A program made the translations under genes and the position numbers. This document shows, piece after piece, positions 56,883-64,000 of a DNA stretch of 64,000 nucleotides. This stretch comes from Legionella oakridgensis ATCC 33761 = DSM 21215 (GTDB taxonomy: Bacteria; Pseudomonadota; Gammaproteobacteria; Legionellales; Legionellaceae). The stretch is from the NCBI RefSeq assembly GCF_000512355.1, contig NZ_CP004006.1:2438501-2502500 (forward strand), read 5' to 3'. Under the pieces are notes generated by a model. That model was not told where the DNA came from, ran no database searches, and saw only the letters and a program-made list of their open reading frames with translations. Numbering within the stretch: position 1 is the stretch's first letter; each line of letters begins with the position of its first letter.

Positions 56883-57103
56883 ATACCTCTCGTCATTCTT
56901 TAATAGCAAACCTTGGGAACTGCTATACTGGTGCGGGCTCAATATAATAAAGGAGCGATTTCCTTTTCCCCATTTACGTGAAGGTAAGGCTCATTAACCT
57001 CTTGCAAGCGCCTCATATATTGCTATTGCTGCGCTGCTAACGTTTCTGCAGTTGGCATTACAATATACCGACCAACAATCACGCACCGCAGAATTTAGAT
57101 AAT

Positions 57104-57125
57104 AAAAAACCCCATAAATGGGGTT
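57104..57125 (-). terminator. Terminator of tRNA-fMet
   Basis: On the minus strand AACCCCA and TGGGGTT form a 7-bp stem (57119-57125 with 57108-57114), followed by a run of Ts (57104-57109). It lies 8 bases after the tRNA CCA end. Confidence 0.88.
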
Positions 57126-57132
57126 CAAAAAG

Positions 57133-57209
<77 letters not shown>

Positions 57210-57284
57210 TCAACTGAAAGCAATTATACGCACCAGACGCGGACATATCAAGTCATTTGCGTTAATAATTAGGGAATTTATCCA

Positions 57285-58726
57285 TCAACTTGCAAATGCA
57301 TTCACACATGCCGCGATTAATGCTCCAGGAAAAATTCCAAAATACAAAAGCGACAGGCAATTTGCTGAAAACACAACTTTAGCAAACCCTGATATTTGAA
57401 CAGGAATGGAATCAACAGCTTCGTCAAAATACATGACTTTTACAACACGTAGGTAATAAAACGCGCCAATAACAGCAAATACAAGCCCCAAAACAGCCAC
57501 CCATGTTAATTGCACATCCACCAGGGCTTTCAGAACCAGCAATTTTGCAAAAAATCCGACTGCAGGTGGAACCCCAGCCATAGAAAACAGAATAATCATC
57601 ATCATGAATGCTATCCAGGGATTACGCTTATTTAAACCTTTTAAATCATCTACCTGCTCAATTTCAACACCTTCTCGTGACAAAAGAACAATCAAGCCAA
57701 ACGCAGCGGCTGACATAAGGGCATACACCAGTACATAGTATAAAGAAGCAGCATAACCATCGGCATTTGCCGCCAAAATACCAAATAAAGAGTATCCCAT
57801 ATGCGATATTGCAGAATATGCAAATAATCGTTTTATATTATTTTGTGCTATGGCAAGAAGATTTCCTGCTCCGGTGGAAAGCAGCGCCATAATTAGAATT
57901 AAATGCTGCCATTGGGGAGCAATATCTGCCAATCCAAAAACCAATATACGCAATGCCATACCAACAGCAGCAATTTTAGGAGCACTGCTAATAAATAAAG
58001 TCACTGAACTTGGTGCTCCCTGGTAAACATCAGGCGCCCACATATGAAAAGGCATGGCTGCCAATTTAAAACCAATACCGACCACAAGGAAAACAAGAGC
58101 AAAAGATAACAGGCCACTTTGTTGTTGCCAGTTTGCTGCGATGGCATTAGCAACCTCATGAAGATCTATTTTTCCAGTGGCACCATACACCAAGGAAATA
58201 CCATACAGTAACATGCCAGAAGCAATGGCGCCCATGACAAAATATTTCATGGCTGCTTCAGATGCATCACTGTTTGTACGACGAATTGCCGTCATTGCAT
58301 AAAGAGGTAAGGAAAGAAGTTCCAAACCAAGATAAACCGTTAATAAAGAATGGGCAGATACCAGCACCATCATCCCTACCGTGGAGAAAAGTCCTAAGAC
58401 ATAATAATCTCCCGACGGCATTTGTCGTTCATCAAGATAATGTCTTGAATAGAAAAACTTAAAAAAACAGTAACATAAATAAAAATTTTCATGAGTTGAG
58501 CAATATCATCACTGATAAATAAACCATGAAGAGTAATGATTTTAAAACTACCTAGAAGGAAAAAACTGACTAACGCTGCTAAAATCAGGCCGGCCATTGC
58601 ACAAAAAAACGCAATAGCAGGAACGTATCGACGGAAAAATAAATCACCAATCAAGGCAATACTTGCTGTTATCAACAAAATCATTTCAGGTAGTGCTACA
58701 TGGATATTTTCAAGTAATTCAGTCAT
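57285..58726 (-). CDS. nuoN: NADH-quinone oxidoreductase subunit N, frameshifted
   Basis: An antiporter-like membrane subunit of complex I. The N-terminal piece (58726-58394) has three helices ([36 protein letters not shown]) but ends in unrelated sequence after FLSFSIQD. The rest (from 58421) continues [20 protein letters not shown] and runs normally to the C-terminus, with [14 protein letters not shown] and [14 protein letters not shown]. One missing T in the T5 run (A5 at 58453-58457 on the plus strand) explains the break: with T6 the frame reads [20 protein letters not shown]. Restored length is 480 residues. Confidence 0.92.
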
Positions 58727-58827
58727 TGTCAGTTCAGCCTTAACGATTTGAGATTTTTTCTGTTTTCTACTCCATCAGGAACTCTGTGAAAACAGAAGCA
58801 CAGAACGCAAGCTTACAGTCGCTTGCA

Positions 58828-60333
58828 TTATAATTTTGTTTTATCAGCCTGCGCCAGCGTATAACTTACCGTGTGATGTACATAATCAAGCATCGGCTTG
58901 GGGTATACTCCAAGACCAATAACCATGAGTGCCAATAAAGCGTATGCGCTCAATTCAAAACCAGAAATATCACGCAGCTCGGACACACGTTGGTTGGTGA
59001 TGGGACCGAATATAACTCTTTTATACATCCATAGCGTATATGCCGCACCTAAAATCAGCGTGGTTGCTGCCCAGAACGTCACCCAGAAACCCGCCTTAAT
59101 ACTACCTAGGATAACCATAAACTCCCCAACAAATCCGGAAGTTCCAGGCAGCCCGGCATTTGCCATGGCAAATAACATATAAAACGAGGCAAACAACGGC
59201 ATGGTATTTACAATACCGCCAAAATCTTTAATTTGTCGGGTATGCATCCGGTCATATACAAATCCCACACCAGCAAACATGGCACTGGAGACAAAAGCAT
59301 GAGAAATCATGACAACAATGGCACCTTCAAGAATTAACCCGGCACTACGAAGGCTGGTATGATCAGCAATGGCAAAAATTGCAAAACAGCCCAAAGTGAC
59401 AAAGCCCATATGGGAAATGGAGGAATAAGCAATGAGTCGTTTCATGTCTTGTTGAATAATCGCTACCAAGCCGATATACACGACCGCAATCAAAGAAAGA
59501 GCTACCATGATTAATGCATATTTACTGCAAGCATCTGGCACGATAGGCAAGGAAAAACGAATAAATCCATAAGCACCAAGCTTCAATAAAACAGCCGCCA
59601 ATACGATAGAGCCTCCTGCTGGCGCCTCAGTATGAGCATCAGGCAACCAGGTGTGTACTGGAAACATAGGGATCTTAATAGCAAATCCCAGAAAGAATGC
59701 AATAAATATTAATGTTTGAGCAGTCATCCCTAATTTAACTGCATATAAGGTTTCAATTTTGAATGTTCCAGCATGATAGCCAAGATACAAAAATGAAGCC
59801 AACATTAACACAGAACCGAGAAACGTATATAAAAAGAATTTAATCGCCGCATACACCCGATTATCAGAACCCCATATGCCAATAATAAGATACATGGGAA
59901 TCAAGGTTGCTTCCCAAAATATGTAAAACAAGATGGCATCCAGGGATGAAAAAACCCCCACCAGCAATCCTTGCATGATTAAAAATGCCGCCATGTATTG
60001 GCCAACTCGTTTCTTTATACTATCCCATGTAGCAAGAATAACGATTAAATTGGTGAATACAGTCAAGACAATCAGCAGTAACGACAAACCATCAATACCA
60101 AGACTATAATTAATCCCTAACGCAGGCATCCAAGGCATTTCATCAACGTATTGCATGCTAAATGTATTGGCATCAAACCCACTAACCAACGGCACACATA
60201 TGACCAAAGTAAGCAAGACAGTAAAGAGCGATAGATAGCGAGGCACATTAGGGTTGTTATCATCACCTGTGAGAAAAACAAACACGCCACCGATAATTGG
60301 CAGCCAAATTAATAAATTGAGCAAATGATGCAT
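58828..60333 (-). CDS. nuoM: NADH-quinone oxidoreductase subunit M
   Basis: A 501-residue proton-pumping, antiporter-like subunit of complex I with about 14 helices. It shows GIDGLSLLLIVLTVFTN, FYIFWEATLIPMYLIIGIWG (the conserved Glu), FPVHTWLPDAHTEAPAGGS and QDMKRLIAYSSISHMGFVTLG. It lies between nuoL and nuoN in standard order. The frame is intact. Confidence 0.97.
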   Translation of the reverse strand: MHHLLNLLIWLPIIGGVFVFLTGDDNNPNVPRYLSLFTVLLTLVICVPLVSGFDANTFSMQYVDEMPWMPALGINYSLGIDGLSLLLIVLTVFTNLIVILATWDSIKKRVGQYMAAFLIMQGLLVGVFSSLDAILFYIFWEATLIPMYLIIGIWGSDNRVYAAIKFFLYTFLGSVLMLASFLYLGYHAGTFKIETLYAVKLGMTAQTLIFIAFFLGFAIKIPMFPVHTWLPDAHTEAPAGGSIVLAAVLLKLGAYGFIRFSLPIVPDACSKYALIMVALSLIAVVYIGLVAIIQQDMKRLIAYSSISHMGFVTLGCFAIFAIADHTSLRSAGLILEGAIVVMISHAFVSSAMFAGVGFVYDRMHTRQIKDFGGIVNTMPLFASFYMLFAMANAGLPGTSGFVGEFMVILGSIKAGFWVTFWAATTLILGAAYTLWMYKRVIFGPITNQRVSELRDISGFELSAYALLALMVIGLGVYPKPMLDYVHHTVSYTLAQADKTKL

Positions 60334-60395
60334 ACCCTTACCTTATTTTCAGTTCAGATTTCGTCGATTTGATTGCATGTTGGTTCAAACACAAC

Positions 60396-62369
60396 TTAAC
60401 CCAGTAATAACCAGCAAAGAAAAACCATTAATCCAAATACCATCACGGTAATGTAATGATATAGATATCCGCTTTGGATAGCTCGGCTTTTGACAGCAAA
60501 CCAGCGGATGGTCCGTGCGGTTCCATTAACCACAAAACCGTCTATCATTTTTCGATCACCTACACGATAAAATAATTTTCCTACCTTATTTGAACCACGG
60601 ACAAATACAAGGTCATTAAATAAATCAAAGCCGTACTTATTCATTAAGATACGGTAAATCCATGAGAAGCGCCGAGCCAATATTCCTGGTAAGGAAGGCA
60701 AAGCAATATAACATACCCATGTAATTAAAATTCCGGCTAATGCAAACCAAAATACAATGGAATTAACAGCATGCAGCATGGTTTCCCATGGAGAGATAAC
60801 TTCTTTTGCCATTTCGGCTAGCACGTTATGTTGCGGCAATACAAAAATGGATTGCCCTAACAAGGTGGGTTTATCAAACAAAATCGGCATATACAAAACA
60901 TATCCAAGGACAACGGATGGAATGGCTAGCATGACCAGTGGAAACCAGACCACCCATGGAGACTCATGCACATGTTCAAAGGTATGTTCGTCCATTCTTG
61001 GCGTTCCATGAAATGTCATGAAAAATGCACGGAAAGTATATAAGGCCGTAACCAGCGCACCGACCGCCAAACAGAAATAAGCATAAGAACTTCCAGGAAT
61101 TTGCGACAGTTGAGCTGCTTCAATGATGGAGTCTTTGGAATAAAATCCTGCAAACGGTGGAACTGCACACAATGCAAGTCCGCCAATTAAAAATGTGATG
61201 TAGGTAATTGGCATTTTACGCCATAAACCACCCATTTTACGCATATCTTGCTCATGATGCATGCCAATGATGACTGAACCTGCAGCCAGGAACAACAAGG
61301 CCTTGAAGCAAGCATGAGTCAATAAATGGAAAATGCCCGCATTAAACGCTGAAGCGCCCATGGCCGCTATCATATAGCCCAATTGTGAAAGCGTAGAGTA
61401 GGCAATGACTCGTTTGATATCATTCATGACAATGCCCAGTATCCCGGTAAACAGAGCCCCTGTTGCACCAATCACCAATACCACACTTAAAGCAGTCTCA
61501 GAATATTCAATCAATGGCGAAATGCGAGCAATCATGAATACGCCGGCAGTGACCATGGTAGCCGCGTGAATAAGCGCAGATATTGGCGTAGGACCTTCCA
61601 TGGATTCTGGAAGCCAAACATGTAAAGGAATCTGTGCAGATTTTCCCATGGCCCCCACAAAAAGGAGCAAACAAATAACAGTGATTAAAGACCATTCATA
61701 TCCAGAAAATAACGTTATTGTTTCGTTCGTTAAAGCAGGTGCATTTTTAAATATCGTTCCATAATCCAACGTACCTGCATAAGCCAAAATCAATGCGATA
61801 CCCAGTAGAAAACCAAAATCACCTACGCGATTAACCAGAAAAGCTTTCAGACTACCTTGTAACGCCGATTCTTTTTTGTAATAAAATCCGATAAGCAGAT
61901 AAGAAACTAAGCCCACACCTTCCCAACCAAAGAATAATTGCAGAAAATTATTGGCCGTTACCAACATCAACATCATGAAGGTAAAAAATGAAATATAACT
62001 AAAAAAACGTTGGTAACCATCATCATCCGCCATATAGCCAATACTGTAGATATGCACCAGGGTAGACACAAAGGTCACAATAACCAGCATCACTACAGTC
62101 AGCGGGTCAATCAAAAAACCAATATGAAACGCATAAGGGAAAAGCTCACCACCATTTGCCCAAGTATATAAATTCATGTCTATTGGCGCAGCATTTCCTG
62201 ATAAAATCTGGAAAGCAACGTATAAAGAAAGAAAAAACGATAAGGCAACCAGCGCGATGGTAACCGCATGAGCCCCAGCCCGGCCAATTTGATTACGGAA
62301 AAACCCTGCTGTTACACAGCCAACCAAAGGTGCTAGCACAATAATCAGACAACATTGTAAAATAGTCAC
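60396..62369 (-). CDS. nuoL: NADH-quinone oxidoreductase subunit L
   Basis: A 657-residue antiporter-like subunit with the long lateral helix of complex I at its C-terminal part. Motifs: FFGWEGVGLVSYLLIGFYY, KSAQIPLHVWLPESMEGPTP, IHAATMVTAGVFMIAR, KRVIAYSTLSQLGYM and HACFKALLFLAAGSVI. nuoK lies 4 bases upstream. The frame is intact. Confidence 0.97.
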   Translation of the reverse strand: MTILQCCLIIVLAPLVGCVTAGFFRNQIGRAGAHAVTIALVALSFFLSLYVAFQILSGNAAPIDMNLYTWANGGELFPYAFHIGFLIDPLTVVMLVIVTFVSTLVHIYSIGYMADDDGYQRFFSYISFFTFMMLMLVTANNFLQLFFGWEGVGLVSYLLIGFYYKKESALQGSLKAFLVNRVGDFGFLLGIALILAYAGTLDYGTIFKNAPALTNETITLFSGYEWSLITVICLLLFVGAMGKSAQIPLHVWLPESMEGPTPISALIHAATMVTAGVFMIARISPLIEYSETALSVVLVIGATGALFTGILGIVMNDIKRVIAYSTLSQLGYMIAAMGASAFNAGIFHLLTHACFKALLFLAAGSVIIGMHHEQDMRKMGGLWRKMPITYITFLIGGLALCAVPPFAGFYSKDSIIEAAQLSQIPGSSYAYFCLAVGALVTALYTFRAFFMTFHGTPRMDEHTFEHVHESPWVVWFPLVMLAIPSVVLGYVLYMPILFDKPTLLGQSIFVLPQHNVLAEMAKEVISPWETMLHAVNSIVFWFALAGILITWVCYIALPSLPGILARRFSWIYRILMNKYGFDLFNDLVFVRGSNKVGKLFYRVGDRKMIDGFVVNGTARTIRWFAVKSRAIQSGYLYHYITVMVFGLMVFLCWLLLG

Positions 62370-62373
62370 GAAC

Positions 62374-62679
62374 TTACCCTTTTAAATGATTCATCATACG
62401 CACGTCAATGTTGCCACGATTTCTATAGAGCAACATAACAATGGCCAAGCCAATTGCCGCTTCTGCTGCAGCGACTGTCAGGATAAAAAAGACAAATACC
62501 TCACCAACATTTCCACCATAATAGTGAGAGAATGCAACAAAATTAGTGTTCACAGCAAGCAACATTAATTCAATACATACCAACAATATAATAATGTTTT
62601 TACGGTTCAGAATGATGCCCATAAGACTCAAACCAAACAATATTGCACTCAAAATCAGGTAATGCATAACAGGTATCAT
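62374..62679 (-). CDS. nuoK: NADH-quinone oxidoreductase subunit K
   Basis: A 101-residue, three-helix complex I subunit with the conserved Glu residues in [15 protein letters not shown] and [18 protein letters not shown]. The first ATG is 62679; ATG 62667 ([11 protein letters not shown]) is the alternative family start. Confidence 0.96.
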   Translation of the reverse strand: MIPVMHYLILSAILFGLSLMGIILNRKNIIILLVCIELMLLAVNTNFVAFSHYYGGNVGEVFVFFILTVAAAEAAIGLAIVMLLYRNRGNIDVRMMNHLKG

Positions 62680-62727
62680 GCGTTATTCCTCAAGATTTAT
62701 CAAAATCTGTCTTGTATTAAAAAGGCT

Positions 62728-63375
62728 CTAATTCTCTGGTTTCATTCTTACCAATTTCACTCGCTCATCCCGACGAGTCATAAGCTGACGCACAATGTCT
62801 TGCTGCTTCGAGCGCCTTGGACCACGATGAACCAGAGTAATTGCAGCAATAATAGCAACCAACAAGATGGCTGCTGCAAGCTCAAACGCTAAAACATAAT
62901 CGGTATAGAGCACTAATCCCAAGCTTTCCGTGTTTGATGGCGCTTTAACCATTGGTACGCCTTCAGGCACAAGGCTTTCTTCAACAACTTGCTGGGCCTC
63001 CACAGAAATTTCAACGCCTGATTTAAATGCATCGGAAGGAACAGCGACAAGCAGTAACCCAGTTAATAACGCAACGATTATCAATCCAAATGGCAAATAA
63101 CGCATAAAATGCGAGCGTATGGATTCCGTGTCAATATTAAGCATCATGACCACAAACAAAAAGAGGGTCATGACTGCTCCAACATAGACGAGAACCAAAA
63201 TAAGTGCCAAAAATTCAGCTTGCGCCAGAATCCAAAGTACGCTGCTTGCAAAAAAAGTAAGAACTAAAAAAAGTATGCAACGTACTGGGTTATTCTGAGT
63301 AACAACCATCAGCGCAGATAACACCGCTAATGCAGCAAAAATATAAAAAATTACTTGTGGTAATAAACCATGCAT
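62728..63375 (-). CDS. nuoJ: NADH-quinone oxidoreductase subunit J
   Basis: A 215-residue complex I membrane subunit with five helices. It has VIFYIFAALAVLSALMVVTQNNPVRCILFLVL (in parts) and LVYVGAVMTLFLFVVMMLN, then a long periplasmic loop and a last helix (VLAFELAAAILLVAIIAAI), ending in a basic tail. Placed between nuoI and nuoK. Confidence 0.95.
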   Translation of the reverse strand: MHGLLPQVIFYIFAALAVLSALMVVTQNNPVRCILFLVLTFFASSVLWILAQAEFLALILVLVYVGAVMTLFLFVVMMLNIDTESIRSHFMRYLPFGLIIVALLTGLLLVAVPSDAFKSGVEISVEAQQVVEESLVPEGVPMVKAPSNTESLGLVLYTDYVLAFELAAAILLVAIIAAITLVHRGPRRSKQQDIVRQLMTRRDERVKLVRMKPEN

Positions 63376-63386
63376 GGTGCACTCCG

Positions 63387-63887
63387 TTAACGGTATTTTT
63401 CATCAGCAGCACGGTCGGCGGCCAGTTTCTTTTCCATCAAATCCCCTACAGCCAATAATTTTTCCTTAGTCATTATATTTTGTCCGCGTTCACTGATATG
63501 GTAATGATGAATCGGTGTAACAACAATTGAATCCACAGGACAAGATTCTTCACACAAACCACAATTAATGCATTTAAACATGTCAATATCATAACGCGTG
63601 GTACGGCGTGAACCATCCTGACGTGGTTCTGCTTCAATCGTAATCGCCAACGCAGGGCACACCGCTTCACATAACTTGCAGGCAATGCAACGTTCTTCCC
63701 CATTGGGATATCGCCTTAACGCCAGCAAGCCCCGAAAACGCGGCGACAGCGGCGTTGCTTCTTCAGGAAATTGCACGGTACATTTTTTCTTGAAAAAATA
63801 CTTAACCGTTAGCTTTAATCCCGTGAATAATTCATACAGGGTGAAACTGCGTAGGTAATGCTTTATGTATTGATAAGATTTCTTCAT
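63387..63887 (-). CDS. nuoI: NADH-quinone oxidoreductase subunit I
   Basis: A 166-residue peripheral subunit with two 4Fe-4S clusters (N6a/N6b). It shows [16 protein letters not shown] and [20 protein letters not shown], both ferredoxin-type CxxCxxCxxxCP motifs, and the N-terminal helix that binds the membrane arm. It lies between nuoH and nuoJ. Confidence 0.97.
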   Translation of the reverse strand: MKKSYQYIKHYLRSFTLYELFTGLKLTVKYFFKKKCTVQFPEEATPLSPRFRGLLALRRYPNGEERCIACKLCEAVCPALAITIEAEPRQDGSRRTTRYDIDMFKCINCGLCEESCPVDSIVVTPIHHYHISERGQNIMTKEKLLAVGDLMEKKLAADRAADEKYR

Positions 63888-63909
63888 TGGACGGCTCTTT
63901 AATGATTCG

Positions 63910-64000
63910 TCAAAACCATGGTTTTACTTGCGCTACAGCCATCAGCGCTGTAACAATGACCCAGACAATTGTCACAGGAATCAATACCTTCCAACCCAAA
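63910..64000 (-). CDS. nuoH: NADH-quinone oxidoreductase subunit H, C-terminal end
   Basis: The gene enters from the right and ends at TGA 63910-63912. The visible end reads [20 protein letters not shown] and then AQVKPWF, matching the last membrane helix of NuoH, the subunit that links the quinone site to the membrane arm. nuoI starts 22 bases later. Confidence 0.88.
   Translation of the reverse strand, partial: LGWKVLIPVTIVWVIVTALMAVAQVKPWF

Overview
The window is chromosomal DNA from a member of the Legionellaceae, most likely the genus Legionella. It is AT-rich. It carries Dot/Icm type IVB secretion region I (dotD, dotC, dotB, dotA, icmV, icmW, icmX) embedded in housekeeping genes. The neighbouring genes are in classic gammaproteobacterial order and the proteins are of Legionella type. 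There are no transposases, integrases, phage genes or CRISPR arrays. It reads as core chromosome rather than an accessory island.

Layout. 1-8.3 kb: the end of a GHMP (mevalonate-type) kinase, ftsB, eno, a FUSC-like membrane protein with an isochorismatase-fold protein, a DUF47/PiT phosphate transport pair, a CBU_0585-type small protein, adenosine deaminase and rpoH. 8.3-14.2 kb: ftsX-ftsE-ftsY facing a tandem M16 peptidase pair and rsmD. 14.2-22.4 kb: the Dot/Icm cluster. It has the lipoproteins DotD and DotC and the ATPase DotB on the plus strand, dotA and icmV on the minus strand, and icmW and icmX on the plus strand. 22.6-31.2 kb (minus): a glycosyltransferase 9, a zinc-ribbon protein, miaA-mutL-amiC-tsaE-nnr, and sspB/sspA. 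31.3-34.9 kb (minus): the cytochrome bc1 operon petABC and rplM-rpsI. 35-42.8 kb (minus): a 2Fe-2S ferredoxin, ihfA, pheT, pheS, rplT, rpmI, infC, thrS and tRNA-Val. 43.2-47.9 kb: smaller genes (a helix-turn-helix regulator, an acidic hypothetical, a TRIC-type channel, HdeD-like, ppa, HIT, folE and a small secreted protein). 48-57.2 kb (minus): the rimP-nusA-infB-rbfA-truB-rpsO-pnp cluster with tRNA-fMet upstream. 57.3-64 kb (minus): nuoN-M-L-K-J-I and the end of nuoH.

The most striking sequence-level observation is a series of single-base reading-frame breaks, nearly all in homopolymer runs. They affect the DUF47 gene, ftsY, the first M16 peptidase, dotD, petC, petB (twice) and nuoN, and possibly dotC. 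Several of these genes should be essential, and each is restored by one base (petB needs two edits). I read this mainly as homopolymer sequencing or assembly error. Coordinates are given for the whole restored gene. The ftsY break is a special case because it coincides with a dnaX-type A AAA AAG slippery heptamer.

Other non-coding features: two families of short structured intergenic repeats, each with two copies in opposite orientation (2073/23958 and 22459/39286); a 45-bp perfect palindrome upstream of the helix-turn-helix regulator; and several clear intrinsic terminators. I did not find a convincing new multi-gene system. The best candidates for something undescribed are the palindrome with its regulator, the two repeat families, and two short uncharacterised proteins.
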